A stretch of DNA of 64,000 nt from Microbacterium ureisolvens (GCF_019511645.1 NZ_JAEUAX010000001.1:558001-622000); one strand, 5' to 3'; numbered from the stretch's first letter, positions 8,512 to 22,366 are shown. Notes: generated by a model from the sequence alone, not told the origin. Made by a program: numbers and translations.

Positions 8512-9773
8512 GTCTTCGTGAGGCTCCCGGGCCGCTGTTCGGCGAGTTCGGCGGGCGGTACATGCCCGAGTCCCTGATCGCCGCGATCGACGAGCTCACC
8601 GCGGAGTACGAAGCCGCCAAGGCGGATCCCGATTTCCAGGCCGAGTTCGTGCGACTGCTGCACTCGTACGCCGGTCGCCCGTCGCCGATCACCGAGGTCG
8701 CCCGGTTCGCCGAGCACGCCGGCGGGGCACGTGTGTTCCTCAAGCGCGAGGACCTCAACCACACCGGCTCGCACAAGATCAACAACGTTCTGGGCCAGGC
8801 ACTGCTCACGAAGCGTCTCGGCAAGACGCGTGTCATCGCCGAGACCGGAGCCGGCCAGCACGGCGTCGCGACGGCGACCGCCGCGGCGCTGTTCGGCTTC
8901 GAGTGCACGATCTACATGGGCGAGGTCGACACCGAGCGCCAGGCGCTCAACGTCGCCCGCATGCGCCTGCTCGGCGCCGAGGTGATCCCCGTCAGGACCG
9001 GCTCGCGCACCCTCAAGGACGCGATCAACGACGCCTACCGCGACTGGGTCGCGAGCGTCGAGACGACCAACTACATCTTCGGAACCGCCGCAGGCCCGCA
9101 CCCGTTCCCCGCGATGGTCCGCGACTTCCAGAAGGTCATCTCCGAGGAGGCGCGCGCGCAGCTCCTCGAGGAGGCGGGCCGCCTGCCGGACGCCGTCCTC
9201 GCCTGCGTCGGCGGCGGCTCGAACGCCATCGGCATGTTCGACGCCTTCCTCGACGACGAGGGCGTCAAGCTCTACGGCGTCGAGGCCGCCGGCGACGGCG
9301 TCGACACTCCGCGTCACGCCGCATCGATCGAACGCGGCCGCCCCGGCGTGCTGCACGGCGCGAAGACCTTCGTGCTGCAGGACGAGGACGGCCAGACCAT
9401 CGAGTCGCACTCCATCTCGGCAGGCCTCGACTACCCGGGCGTCGGGCCCGAGCACGCGTGGCTCGCGTCGATCGGCCGCGCCGAGTACATCCCCGCGACC
9501 GACGACGAGGCGATGCAGGCGCTGCGCCTGCTCTCCGAGACCGAGGGCATCATCCCGGCGATCGAATCGGCCCACGCTCTCGCCGGGGCGCTGCGCATCG
9601 GCCGCGAACTCGGCCCGGACGCCATCCTCGCGGTGTGCCTCTCGGGGCGCGGGGACAAGGACATGGACACGGCAGCGCGGTACTTCGACCTGTACGACAA
9701 GGGAACGGATGCCGCGGCCTCCGCCGAGGCGCCGCACGACGACGCCGCCCACGGCGAGGGGGAGAAGCTGTGA
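8508..9773 (+). CDS. trpB: Tryptophan synthase beta subunit
   Basis: This 421-residue PLP enzyme condenses indole with serine. The N-terminus reads [16 protein letters not shown]. The PLP lysine is in [11 protein letters not shown], and the glycine-rich phosphate loop [12 protein letters not shown] and the C-terminal [10 protein letters not shown] are intact. A slightly extended acidic C-terminal tail (about 20 residues, rich in Ala, Glu and Asp) exceeds the usual TrpB length. Its TGA overlaps the trpA GTG. Partner: TrpA, encoded next. Confidence 0.96.
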   Translation: MSLREAPGPLFGEFGGRYMPESLIAAIDELTAEYEAAKADPDFQAEFVRLLHSYAGRPSPITEVARFAEHAGGARVFLKREDLNHTGSHKINNVLGQALLTKRLGKTRVIAETGAGQHGVATATAAALFGFECTIYMGEVDTERQALNVARMRLLGAEVIPVRTGSRTLKDAINDAYRDWVASVETTNYIFGTAAGPHPFPAMVRDFQKVISEEARAQLLEEAGRLPDAVLACVGGGSNAIGMFDAFLDDEGVKLYGVEAAGDGVDTPRHAASIERGRPGVLHGAKTFVLQDEDGQTIESHSISAGLDYPGVGPEHAWLASIGRAEYIPATDDEAMQALRLLSETEGIIPAIESAHALAGALRIGRELGPDAILAVCLSGRGDKDMDTAARYFDLYDKGTDAAASAEAPHDDAAHGEGEKL

Positions 9774-10564
9774 CCTCGCGCGTCGCCGCGGCGATCGACA
9801 CCGCCCGCGCCGAAGGCCGCGGAGCATTCGTCGGCTACCTTCCGCTCGGATTCCCCGACCTCGAGACGAGCATCGACGCCGCGGTCGCACTGGCTGAGAA
9901 CGGCGCCGACATCCTCGAGCTCGGGCCGCCGTACTCCGACCCGGTGATGGACGGCACGGTGATCCAGGAGGCGACGCAGGCGGCCCTGGCCGGCGGCTTC
10001 CGACTGCGCGACACGTTCACAGCCGTGCGCGAGATCACGCGCCGCGTCGACGTGCCGGTGCTCGTCATGACGTACTGGAACCCGGTGCTGCAGTACGGCG
10101 TCGACCGCTACGCCGACGATCTGCTCGCCGCGGGGGGAGCAGGGCTCATCACGCCCGACATCACGCCCGAGGCGGCGCCCGAGTGGATCGCCGCGAGCGA
10201 GCGCACCGGCCTCGACCGGGTCTTCCTCGCCGCGCCGACCTCCACCGACGAGCGACTCGAGCTCATCGCCCAGAACTCCACCGGCTTCGTCTACACCGTC
10301 TCGACCATGGGCATCACCGGGGAGCGCGCGCAGCTGGATGCTGCCGCCCGCACCCTCGTCGCCCGCCTTCGCGAGCACGGGGTCGAGCACGCATGCGTCG
10401 GCATCGGCATCTCCAACGCCGAGCAGGTCGCCGGCGTGCTCGAGTACGCCGACGGCGCGATCGTCGGCACGGCGCTCGTCCGCGCGCTGCGCGAGCGGGG
10501 TCTCGAGGGACTCGCCGAGACCGCGCGCAGCCTCGCCGCAGGCACTGCCCGCGACGCGAACTAG
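9770..10564 (+). CDS. trpA: Tryptophan synthase alpha subunit
   Basis: The 264-residue TIM barrel cleaves indole-3-glycerol phosphate to indole. Catalytic Glu and Asp are seen in [31 protein letters not shown], the STMGITG loop and GIGISNAEQ are also intact. GTG 9770 is selected for the 4-nt overlap with trpB. It ends the trp cluster; lgt starts 63 nt further on. The window thus encodes TrpC, B and A, but not TrpE, G, D or F. Confidence 0.95.
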   Translation: MTSRVAAAIDTARAEGRGAFVGYLPLGFPDLETSIDAAVALAENGADILELGPPYSDPVMDGTVIQEATQAALAGGFRLRDTFTAVREITRRVDVPVLVMTYWNPVLQYGVDRYADDLLAAGGAGLITPDITPEAAPEWIAASERTGLDRVFLAAPTSTDERLELIAQNSTGFVYTVSTMGITGERAQLDAAARTLVARLREHGVEHACVGIGISNAEQVAGVLEYADGAIVGTALVRALRERGLEGLAETARSLAAGTARDAN

Positions 10565-10567
10565 ACT
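10562..10567 (+). promoter_or_regulatory. Putative -10 box (TAGACT) upstream of lgt
   Basis: TAGACT overlaps the trpA stop codon and would give lgt a 5' UTR of about 55 nt. No clear -35 box. Confidence 0.3.
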
Positions 10568-10627
10568 TCTGAGGTCGGCGGTCGCCGCCAACCCCCAGCA
10601 CGGATCCAGCAAGGACACGGTTCTCCC

Positions 10628-11599
10628 ATGATCAACGCCGCCCTGAGCGTCGTCGCCAGCATCCCGAGCCCGTCGATCAGCTACTTCGACATCGGCCCCC
10701 TGCGGATCCACATCTACGCGCTCTGCATCATCACGGGCATCATCGTCGCGGTGCTGTGGACCAACGCCCGCCTCACCAAGCGCGGCGCCGAGCCGTGGGT
10801 CGTCATCGACATCGCCCTGCTCGCCGTCCCCTTCGCGATCATCACGGCGCGCATCTACCACGTGCTCACCCACTGGAGCTTCTACTTCGGCGAGGGCGCG
10901 AACCCCTGGTCGGCCCTCTTCATCTGGGAGGGCGGCATCGCCATCTACGGCGCCCTGATCGGCGGCGCCGTCGGTGCGTGGCTCGGATGCCGGTGGACCG
11001 GAATCCGCTTCTGGACCTTCGCCGACGCCCTCGCCCCGGGTCTGCTCCTGGCGCAGGCGATCGGCCGCTTCGGCAACTGGTTCAACCAGGAGCTCTACGG
11101 ACTGCCGACCGACGTGCCGTGGGGCCTCGAGATCGACTACCCCAACCCGGCGTGGCCGATCGGCCTGCCCGAAGGCACGCTGTTCCACCCGACGTTCCTG
11201 TACGAGGTCATCTGGAACACGCTCGGCGTCCTCTTCCTCGTGTGGGTGGGCCGCCGCTTCACCCTGCAGTGGGGTCGCCTGTTCGGCCTCTACCTCGTGT
11301 GGTACAGCGCCGGCCGCATCGTCTGGGAGTCGATCCGCATCGATCCGAGCGACATCTTCCTCGGGCTGCGCACCAACGTCTGGGCGGCCATCTTCGGCGT
11401 CGTGATCGGCCTCGCGATCTTCTTCGTGCAGAAGCGCCGCCACCCCGGCCTCGAGCCGTCGCCCTATGTGTCCGGCCGCGAGTGGAAGGCCGGACAGGCT
11501 GTACAATCTCAGGAGACCGACGGCTTCGTCGACGTCAGCGAACCCCCGACGTCCGATGCCGAAGGGGTCAGCGCCACAAGCACTCCTGCCACCAAGTAA
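10628..11599 (+). CDS. lgt: Prolipoprotein diacylglyceryl transferase
   Basis: This integral membrane enzyme (323 residues, about seven membrane segments) moves a diacylglyceryl group to the lipobox cysteine. The Lgt signature GRFGNWFNQELYG lies near residue 150, and an Arg/Glu-rich segment AGRIVWESIRID near 235 matches the conserved active-site region. The last 45 residues form a hydrophilic tail ending in SATSTPATK, common in actinobacterial Lgt. In this window lnt (51054) would complete lipoprotein acylation, and the FKBP lipoprotein (58344) is a probable substrate. Confidence 0.94.
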   Translation: MINAALSVVASIPSPSISYFDIGPLRIHIYALCIITGIIVAVLWTNARLTKRGAEPWVVIDIALLAVPFAIITARIYHVLTHWSFYFGEGANPWSALFIWEGGIAIYGALIGGAVGAWLGCRWTGIRFWTFADALAPGLLLAQAIGRFGNWFNQELYGLPTDVPWGLEIDYPNPAWPIGLPEGTLFHPTFLYEVIWNTLGVLFLVWVGRRFTLQWGRLFGLYLVWYSAGRIVWESIRIDPSDIFLGLRTNVWAAIFGVVIGLAIFFVQKRRHPGLEPSPYVSGREWKAGQAVQSQETDGFVDVSEPPTSDAEGVSATSTPATK

Positions 11600-11674
11600 C
11601 GCAGCTCTCCCCCCGAAGAGCGCGCCCAGGGCCGATGTCGTCCCATCTTGACTATCAACGTGAGGACGGTAGGT

Positions 11675-16274
<4,600 letters not shown>

Positions 16275-16282
<8 letters not shown>

Positions 16283-17741
16283 CCCGAAAGGCTTTCTGAA
16301 GGTCACCGAGCGCGAGCTGCCCACGCGGCGGCCGGTGCCGGTGCGCATCATGGACTGGAAAGAGGTCTACGAGCCGGGCGACGCGGCGGTGCTGCGCCGG
16401 CAGGCCGGACGCTGCATGGACTGCGGCGTGCCGTTCTGCCACAAAGGCTGCCCGCTGGGCAACCTCATCCCGGAGTGGAACGACCTCACGTGGCGCGGCG
16501 AGGGCCGCGCGGCCAGCGAGCGTCTGCACGCGACGAACAACTTCCCCGAGTTCACCGGGCGGCTGTGCCCGGCGCCGTGCGAGAGCGCGTGCGTGCTCGG
16601 CATCAACCAGCCGGCCGTCACCATCAAGCAGGTCGAGGTCTCGATCGCCGACGAGGCGTTCGGCAACGGATGGATCGAGCCGGAGCCCCCCGGGCGCCTC
16701 ACCGGCAAGACCGTGGCCGTCGTGGGCTCGGGGCCGGCGGGTCTCGCAGCCGCGCAGCAGCTCACCCGCGCCGGGCACACCGTCGCCGTGTTCGAGCGGG
16801 ACGACCGCATCGGCGGCCTCCTGCGCTACGGCATCCCGGACTTCAAGATGGAGAAGAAGCACCTCGAGGCCCGTCTTCGCCAGATGCAGGACGAGGGTAC
16901 GCGCTTCCGCGCCGGCGTCGAGATCGGCAAGGACATCTCCTGGGCCGACCTCCGCGCGCGCTACGACGCGGTCGTCGTCGCGACGGGGTCGACGGTGCCG
17001 CGCGAGCTCGCGATCCCCGGACGCGACCTCGCCGGCGTGCACTTCGCCATGGAGTACCTCGTCGAGTCGAACAAGGCCGTCGCGGGTGACGCCGTGCCCA
17101 ACCAGATCAGTGCCGAGGGCAAGCACGTCGTCGTGATCGGCGGCGGCGACACCGGCGCCGACTGCATCGGCACCGCCCACCGCCACGGCGCCCTGAGCGT
17201 GACGAACCTCGCCATCGGCCGCCGCCCCCCGGGCGAGCGTCCGGAGCATCAGCCGTGGCCGATGGACCCGCTGGTCTTCGAGGTGCAGTCCGCGCACGAA
17301 GAGGGCGGCGAGCGTGCCTACCTCGCGTCGACGGTCGAGTTCCTCGGGAACGGCGCCGGCGAGGTGCGTGCGCTGCGCGTGGCCGAGACGGAGTTCGTCG
17401 ACGGCCGCCGCGTCCCCAAGAGCGGCACCGAGCGCGAGATCCCCGCGGACCTCGTGCTGATCGCGATGGGGTTCACCGGTCCGGAGCGGGCCCTCCTCGA
17501 GGACCAGCTCGGCGCCCGCTTCACCGAGCGGGGCAACGTCCGCCGCGAGGACGACTACCAGACCACCGCCCCGGGCGTGTTCGTGGCCGGCGACGCCGGT
17601 CGCGGCCAGTCGCTCATCGTGTGGGCGATCGCCGAAGGGCGCGCCGTCGCAGCCAGCGTCGACCGCTTCCTCATGGGCGCGACGGAGCTGCCCGCTCCGG
17701 TCCGCCCGACCGATGTCGCCATCGGCCTGCAGCCCGCGTAG
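16275..17741 (+). CDS. gltD: Glutamate synthase small subunit
   Basis: This 488-residue flavoprotein passes NADPH electrons to GltB. N-terminal cysteines for two 4Fe-4S clusters are visible ([17 protein letters not shown] and [13 protein letters not shown]). The FAD dinucleotide fold is [16 protein letters not shown] (about residue 150), the NADPH fold [14 protein letters not shown] (about 290), and the C-terminal FAD contact [19 protein letters not shown]. The start overlaps the end of gltB by 8 nt. Its TAG stop is part of a TAGGCT hexamer that could serve as the pyk promoter. Confidence 0.96.
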
Positions 17742-17744
17742 GCT
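17739..17744 (+). promoter_or_regulatory. Putative -10 box (TAGGCT) for pyk overlapping the gltD stop
   Basis: TAGGCT begins with the gltD stop codon; transcription from it would give pyk a leader of about 40 nt. No obvious -35 box. Confidence 0.35.
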
Positions 17745-17790
17745 GGCCGAGGCACTCGCCACCTTCAACCCACCCGGAGAACAACCACGG

Positions 17791-19239
17791 ATGAGACGCG
17801 CCAAGATCGTCGCCACCCTTGGGCCCGCCACGTCGTCGTATGAGATGGTCCGCGCGATCATCGATGCCGGCGTCGACGTCGCCCGCTTCAATCTGAGCCA
17901 CGGGGACTACTCGGTCCACGACAACAACTTCGCCAACGTGCGCAAGGCCGCCGACGACGCCGGACGGGCGGTCGCGATCCTCGTCGACCTGCAGGGTCCG
18001 AAGATCCGCCTCGGCAAGTTCGAGAACGGACCGCACGAGCTGGCGGTCGGCGACATCTTCAAGATCACCACGGAAGAGATCCTCGGAACCAAGGAGATCG
18101 TCGGCACGACGTTCAAGGGCCTGCCGAACGACGTCAAGCCCGGCGACTTCCTCCTCATCGACGACGGCAAGGTGCGCGTCGAGGTGGTCGAGACCGACGG
18201 AACCGTGGTCACCACCAGGGTCGTCGTCGCGGGCCCGGTCTCGAACAACAAGGGCATCAACCTGCCCGGCGTGGCGGTGAACGTCCCGGCGCTGTCCGAG
18301 AAGGACGAGGCCGACCTGCGCTGGGGTCTGCGCGCCGGCGCCGACATCATCGCCCTGTCGTTCGTGCGCGATGCGAAGGACGTCCAGCGCGTCCACGTCA
18401 TCATGGCCGAGGAGGGCCGCCACGTCCCGGTCATCGCGAAGATCGAGAAGCCGCAGGCCGTCGACAACCTCGAGGAGATCATCGACGCCTTCGACGGCAT
18501 CATGGTCGCCCGCGGCGACCTCGGCGTCGAGCTTCCTCTCGAGGCGGTGCCGATCGTGCAGAAGCGCGCGGTCGAGCTCTGTCGACGCATGGCGAAGCCG
18601 GTCATCGTGGCGACGCAGATGCTCGAATCGATGATCGAGAACCCGGTGCCGACCCGTGCCGAGACGAGCGACGTCGCCAACGCCGTCCTCGACGGCGCGG
18701 ACGCGGTCATGCTCTCGGGCGAGACCAGCGTCGGCAAGTACCCGGTCGTGGTCGTCGAGACCATGGCGCGCATCGTCGACTCGACCGAGGAGCACGGTCT
18801 CGACCGCATCCAGCCGCTCACGACCAAGCCCCGCACGCAGGGCGGTGCCATCACGCTCGCGGCCATGGAGGTCGCCGAGTTCGTCGACGCGAAGTACCTC
18901 TGCATCTTCACCGAGTCGGGCGACACCGCGCGCCGCATGTCGCGCCTTCGCCCCCGCATCCCCATGATCGGGTTCGCCCCCGAGCCGGCGATCCGCCGCC
19001 GCATGGCGATCACGTGGGGCGTGCAGTCGACGCTGGTCGAGCACGTCGCGCACACCGATCTGATGTTCATCCAGGTCGACGACTACCTGCTGTCCAACGA
19101 GCTCGCCAAGGTGGGCGACAAGGTGGTCGTGATCTCGGGCTCCCCTCCCGGAATCATCGGCTCCACGAACGACATCCGCATCCACAAGGTGGGCGACGCC
19201 GTGCACGGCAAGGCGCCGATCTACAAGACACGGGACTGA
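17791..19239 (+). CDS. pyk: Pyruvate kinase
   Basis: This 482-residue enzyme makes pyruvate and ATP from phosphoenolpyruvate. Motifs: RRAKIVATLGPAT and FNLSHGDY at the N-terminus, a B-domain insertion (about 70-165), the active-site lysine region PVIAKIEKPQAV, the metal/substrate motif GIMVARGDLGVELP, and a C-terminal allosteric domain with FTESGDTARRMSR. ATG 17791 is chosen because the protein then starts at the conserved MRRAKIV. The gene is followed at once by a strong hairpin. Confidence 0.96.
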   Translation: MRRAKIVATLGPATSSYEMVRAIIDAGVDVARFNLSHGDYSVHDNNFANVRKAADDAGRAVAILVDLQGPKIRLGKFENGPHELAVGDIFKITTEEILGTKEIVGTTFKGLPNDVKPGDFLLIDDGKVRVEVVETDGTVVTTRVVVAGPVSNNKGINLPGVAVNVPALSEKDEADLRWGLRAGADIIALSFVRDAKDVQRVHVIMAEEGRHVPVIAKIEKPQAVDNLEEIIDAFDGIMVARGDLGVELPLEAVPIVQKRAVELCRRMAKPVIVATQMLESMIENPVPTRAETSDVANAVLDGADAVMLSGETSVGKYPVVVVETMARIVDSTEEHGLDRIQPLTTKPRTQGGAITLAAMEVAEFVDAKYLCIFTESGDTARRMSRLRPRIPMIGFAPEPAIRRRMAITWGVQSTLVEHVAHTDLMFIQVDDYLLSNELAKVGDKVVVISGSPPGIIGSTNDIRIHKVGDAVHGKAPIYKTRD

Positions 19240-19251
19240 CACATCCCCCGT

Positions 19252-19291
19252 CCGTACGGCTGCGACCACTACTGTGGTCGCAGCCGTACGG
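19252..19291. terminator. Hairpin terminator after pyk
   Basis: A perfect 18-bp stem (19252-19269 with 19274-19291) closes a TACT loop; the arms read CCGTACGGCTGCGACCAC and its complement. It begins 12 nt after the pyk stop. There is no T-run, as is usual in actinobacteria. Confidence 0.8.
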
Positions 19292-19315
19292 CATTTCGAG
19301 AAAGGTGTGACGCCG

Positions 19316-19705
19316 ATGTTCTTCGGTGACTTCTGGTGGTTCCTGCTGTGGAGCTTCTACTTCATCGCGTACCTGTACGTGGTGATCGTGATCATCACGG
19401 ATCTGTTCCGCGACGACGACCTCAACGGCTGGCTCAAGGCCCTGTGGATCATCGCGCTCGTCTTCGTGCCGTTCCTGACGGCGCTGATCTACATCATCGC
19501 CCGCGGGAAGGGCATGGCCGCGCGAGCTCAGGCGGCGCGTGGGGGAGTGGTCGCCGAGGCCGACGACTACCGCCCATCCGCATCGTCGAGCCCCGCAGAG
19601 GACATCGCCCAGGCGAAGGCGCTCCTCGACGCGGGCGCGATCTCGCAGGGCGAGTTCGACGCCCTCAAGAGCAAGGCGCTCGGCAACCAGTACTTCGGCG
19701 CGTAG
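19316..19705 (+). CDS. PLDc_N/SHOCT-domain small membrane protein
   Basis: This 129-residue protein has an aromatic-rich N-terminus, two membrane helices (about 10-30 and 43-63) resembling the PLDc_N module, and a C-terminal SHOCT domain (DIAQAKALLDAGAISQGEFD, then LKSKAL). Its function is unknown; SHOCT domains often end membrane or secreted proteins and may mediate oligomerisation. ATG 19316 is chosen since GAGAAAGG precedes it; an earlier in-frame start would lie inside the pyk terminator hairpin. Confidence 0.82.
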   Translation: MFFGDFWWFLLWSFYFIAYLYVVIVIITDLFRDDDLNGWLKALWIIALVFVPFLTALIYIIARGKGMAARAQAARGGVVAEADDYRPSASSSPAEDIAQAKALLDAGAISQGEFDALKSKALGNQYFGA

Positions 19706-19717
19706 TCCCGAGAACAG

Positions 19718-19759
19718 CGCGAGAGCGGATGCCTCGAATTCGAGGCATCCGCTCTCGCG
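19718..19759. terminator. GGATGC-type palindromic terminator
   Basis: A 42-nt perfect inverted repeat is centred on AATT at 19737-19740. Each arm contains GAGAGCGGATGCCTCGAA or its complement. It separates the SHOCT gene from the convergent exporter operon, so it can serve both. Near-identical arms recur at 22216 and 23034. Confidence 0.8.
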
Positions 19760-19778
19760 TCTGTACCGGTGTGCCGCG

Positions 19779-20546
19779 TCAGCTGATCTTCTTGCGGTAG
19801 ATCGCCATCGACGCGATGTACGCGACGACGAGGATGCCCACCAGCCACGCCATGGCGACCCAGATGTCGTCGCCGACCGGCTCGCCGGCGAACAGCGCCC
19901 GCATCGAGTCGACGATCGAAGTCACAGGCTGATTCTCGGCGAACCACTGCACCGGACCCGGCATGCTCTCGGTCGGGACGAACGCCGAGCTGATGAACGG
20001 CAGGAAGATGAGCGGGTACGAGAACGCGCTCGCGCCGTCGACCGTCTTCGCCGTGAGGCCCGGGATGACCGCGAGCCACGTGAGCGCCAGCGTGAACAGG
20101 ACCAGCATGCCGATCACGCCCATCCAGGCGCCGAAGCTCGCGCCGGTGCGGAAGCCCATCAGGAGTGCCACCCCGATGACGAGCGCCAGCGAGACGAGGA
20201 TGGACACGAGCGAGGTCAGCACGTGCGCCCAGAGCACTCCCGATCGCGCGATCGGCAGCGACTGGAACCGCTCGAAGATGCCGCTCTGCATGTCCAGGAA
20301 GAGCCGGTACGCCGTGTAGGCGATGCCCGACGCGATCGTGATGAGCAGGATGCCAGGAAGCATGTAGTCGATATACGACCCTTCGGCCCCGCCGGTGTCG
20401 ATCGCGCCGCTGAAGACGTAGACGAACAGCAGCATCAGCGCGATCGGGGTGACCGCGGTGGTGATGATGGTGTCGGGGCTGCGGAGGATGTGCCGCAGCG
20501 ATCGGCTCGTGAGAACGGCGGTGTCGCCGATGACGTGCGTGGTCAT
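19779..20546 (-). CDS. ABC-2 type exporter permease (DrrB-like)
   Basis: This 255-residue membrane protein has six predicted helices and the ABC-2 permease pattern: an N-terminal amphipathic region SLRHILRSPDT, then helix 1 near 30-50 and the short loop GIFERFQSLPIARSG between helices 2 and 3. It is the membrane half of a DrrAB-type exporter, likely for a hydrophobic drug or lipid. The start overlaps the stop of the ATPase gene by ATGA. The substrate cannot be told from sequence. Confidence 0.88.
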   Translation of the reverse strand: MTTHVIGDTAVLTSRSLRHILRSPDTIITTAVTPIALMLLFVYVFSGAIDTGGAEGSYIDYMLPGILLITIASGIAYTAYRLFLDMQSGIFERFQSLPIARSGVLWAHVLTSLVSILVSLALVIGVALLMGFRTGASFGAWMGVIGMLVLFTLALTWLAVIPGLTAKTVDGASAFSYPLIFLPFISSAFVPTESMPGPVQWFAENQPVTSIVDSMRALFAGEPVGDDIWVAMAWLVGILVVAYIASMAIYRKKIS

Positions 20547-21373
20547 CGTCCTTCCTTCCGTGTCGAGGCGGCGCCCTTTCGCCCGGGGGCGTCGGCGGCG
20601 TCGCCGGGTTCTGCGGTGTCCTCTTCGCCGGTCAGGGCGAAGAAGACGTCTTCCAGGCTCGGCTGCTTCTCGACGTACTCGACCTTGGCCGGCGGCAGGA
20701 GCTGCTTGAGCTCGGCCAGCGTGCCGTCGACGATGATGCGGCCCTTGTGGAGGATCGCGATGCGGTCGGCGAGCTGCTCCGCCTCTTCGAGGTACTGCGT
20801 GGTCAGCAGCACGGTCGTGCCCCCCTGCGCCAGCTCCCGCACCGCGTCCCAGACCTCGAGGCGGGCGGCGGGATCGAGCCCGGTCGTGGGCTCGTCGAGG
20901 AAGATCACCGGCGGGTCGCCGATGAGGCTCATCGCGATGTCGAGCCGGCGCCGCATGCCCCCGGAGTACGTCGACACCTTGCGGGAGCCGGCATCCGTCA
21001 GCGAGAAGCGGGCGAGCAGGGCGTCCGCGATCGCGCCGGGGTCGGGCAGGTGGCGCAGCTGCGAGATGAGCACGAGGTTCTCCCTTCCGCTCAGGACCTC
21101 GTCGACCGCGGCGAACTGGCCGGTGAGGCTGATCGTCTCGCGCACCTTCTGGGCCTCGGCCGAGACGTCGAACCCTGCGATCGCGGCGGTGCCGGCATCC
21201 GGCTTCAGCAGCGTGGAAAGGATGCGGACGACCGTGGTCTTGCCCGCGCCGTTCGAGCCGAGCAGAGCGAAGATGCTGCCTCGCGCCACGTCGAAGTCGA
21301 CGCCGCGCAGCACATGAAGGTCCTTATAGGACTTCTCGAGCCCCTGGACGTGGATGGCGGTGCCGGTGGTCAT
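20543..21373 (-). CDS. ABC exporter ATP-binding protein (DrrA-like)
   Basis: This 276-residue ATPase has Walker A GSNGAGKTT, a Q-loop region, signature STYSGGMRRRLDIAMSL, Walker B PPVIFLDEPTTGLDP and the His switch VLLTTQYLEEAEQLADR. The C-terminal extension with VEYVEKQPSLEDVFFALTG is typical of the DrrA/NodI group and is followed by a charged tail. ATG 21373 overlaps the DUF1048 gene stop (ATGA). It powers the permease encoded next and is presumably repressed by the PadR gene at the head of the operon. Confidence 0.92.
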   Translation of the reverse strand: MTTGTAIHVQGLEKSYKDLHVLRGVDFDVARGSIFALLGSNGAGKTTVVRILSTLLKPDAGTAAIAGFDVSAEAQKVRETISLTGQFAAVDEVLSGRENLVLISQLRHLPDPGAIADALLARFSLTDAGSRKVSTYSGGMRRRLDIAMSLIGDPPVIFLDEPTTGLDPAARLEVWDAVRELAQGGTTVLLTTQYLEEAEQLADRIAILHKGRIIVDGTLAELKQLLPPAKVEYVEKQPSLEDVFFALTGEEDTAEPGDAADAPGRKGAASTRKEGR

Positions 21374-21744
21374 TTCTGATCTCCTCGTTCTGCGTCGTCG
21401 ATCGCCTTGTTGAGGCGAGAACGCTCCTTGTCGATCCACTGCTTGCCGGAGTATGCGGCGGTGAACTCCTCGGCGAACGCCGAGGCGTCCTCGCCGACGA
21501 TGTCGCGGACGGGAGTGCCGTCGGCGGCCGCGCGCTCCCAGAGGTCGGCGGAATCGCCGAGCATCTGCATCATCGTCACTCCGTCGGTCATGCCGCCGAC
21601 GGTCATGAAGTACCGGTCCAGCGCCTTGGCGGCGCCGCGGTAGGGCTCGGGCAGCGCCTCGATGCGCGCCTTGTACTGGCGGTACTGCTTCTTCTGCTCG
21701 AGCGAGCCGGTGACGACTTCGTACCACTTGGCGGCCATGATCAT
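21370..21744 (-). CDS. DUF1048 family protein
   Basis: This 124-residue, mostly helical soluble protein belongs by pattern to DUF1048 (EQKKQYRQYKARIEALPEPYRGAAKALDRY, shown here in parts: KKQYRQYKARIEALP, YFMTVGG). DUF1048 proteins are habitually encoded beside PadR regulators and DrrAB exporters, with unknown role. ATG 21744 overlaps the padR stop (ATGA); a second ATG at 21738 is possible. No membrane segment is seen. Confidence 0.82.
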   Translation of the reverse strand: MIMAAKWYEVVTGSLEQKKQYRQYKARIEALPEPYRGAAKALDRYFMTVGGMTDGVTMMQMLGDSADLWERAAADGTPVRDIVGEDASAFAEEFTAAYSGKQWIDKERSRLNKAIDDAERGDQK

Positions 21745-22100
21745 TCCTCTTCCTGGGAGTTGGCGTTGCTGTCTGCGTGTTCGCGGTGGAGCTGTTCGAT
21801 GCGGTCGGCGAGGAAGCTCCAGGTCCTCCAGAACTCCGCGAGCTGCTCGCGGCCCTGTGCGTTGAGGGAGTACACCTTGCGCGGCGGCCCCTTCTCCGAC
21901 GGGACCTTCTCGACGTCGACGAGGCCGCGCTGCTCGACCCTGACCAGCAGGGCGTACACGGTGCCCTCGGCGATGTCGGAGAAGCCCTGGTCCCGCAGCC
22001 ACGAGGTGATCTCGTACCCGTAGGCGGGACGGCCGGAGAGGATCGCGAGCACGATCCCCTCGAGCGTGCCCTTGAGCATCTCGGTCTCCTGCTTGCCCAT
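21741..22100 (-). CDS. PadR family transcriptional regulator
   Basis: This 119-residue winged-helix protein has the PadR pattern: MLKGTLEGIVLAILSGRPAYGYEI (in parts), EGTVYALLVRVEQRGLVDVE as recognition helix and wing, then a C-terminal dimerisation helix. It starts with a strong AAGGAGGTG Shine-Dalgarno. As first gene of a four-gene coupled operon it most likely represses the exporter and itself, responding to the exported compound. The upstream region carries repeated short elements suited to operator function. Confidence 0.9.
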   Translation of the reverse strand: MGKQETEMLKGTLEGIVLAILSGRPAYGYEITSWLRDQGFSDIAEGTVYALLVRVEQRGLVDVEKVPSEKGPPRKVYSLNAQGREQLAEFWRTWSFLADRIEQLHREHADSNANSQEEE

Positions 22101-22116
22101 GGCGCACCTCCTTCTC

Positions 22117-22183
22117 TTGACTACTCAGTGATGTTGACTACCACTAGAAAGTAACACTAGGTAGCGGTACTTAGCAACAGCAA
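22117..22183 (-). promoter_or_regulatory. padR-drr operon promoter and probable PadR operator
   Basis: An AT-rich island in GC-rich DNA. On the minus strand a -35 TTGCTG (22178-22183) and -10 TAGTGT (22154-22159) are 18 bp apart. CACTAG occurs twice (22142-22147 and 22155-22160), overlapping the -10 region, and TTGACTA occurs twice (22117-22123 and 22134-22140). These repeats are candidate PadR boxes. The assignment is inference from position and repetition. Confidence 0.55.
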
Positions 22184-22215
22184 GTACCAACTTCTTCCGC
22201 GAGGAGGAAACGACA

Positions 22216-22248
22216 AGAGCGGATGCCTCGAATCGAGGCATCCGCTCT
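22216..22248. terminator. GGATGC-type hairpin after tRNA-Leu
   Basis: The 16-bp arms AGAGCGGATGCCTCGA and complement (22216-22231, 22233-22248) flank a single A. It lies just 3' of the minus-strand tRNA gene and is nearly the same sequence as the hairpin at 19718. Confidence 0.75.
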
Positions 22249-22264
22249 GAGCGAAGTCGGGGAG

Positions 22265-22347
22265 TGCCGGTGGTGGGAGTCGAACCCACACGCCCTTGCG
22301 GGCAACCGAGTTTGAGTCGGTCGCGTCTGCCATTCCGCCACACCGGC
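22265..22347 (-). tRNA. tRNA-Leu (anticodon CAA)
   Basis: On the minus strand a 7-bp acceptor stem pairs GCCGGTG (5') with CACCGGC (3'), followed by discriminator A at 22265. The D arm begins GGCGGAATGGCAGACGC, the anticodon stem-loop is ACCGA-CTCAAAC-TCGGT with anticodon CAA, a long variable arm (TGCCCGCAAGGGCG) marks a class II tRNA, and the T arm is GTGGGTTCGACTCCCAC. CCA is not encoded. CAA plus the long variable arm identifies leucine. Confidence 0.95.
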
Positions 22348-22348
22348 C

Positions 22349-22366
22349 CGCGCGCCGCGGCGCGCG
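22349..22366. repeat. 18-bp GC-only palindrome in the tRNA leader
   Basis: A perfect palindrome of alternating C and G sits immediately 5' of the mature tRNA-Leu, between it and its probable promoter. It could fold in the pre-tRNA leader. Confidence 0.6.

Noticed and set aside
10565..10627. Riboswitch or T-box upstream of lgt
   Set aside because: Only 63 nt with no recognisable conserved core or specifier element.
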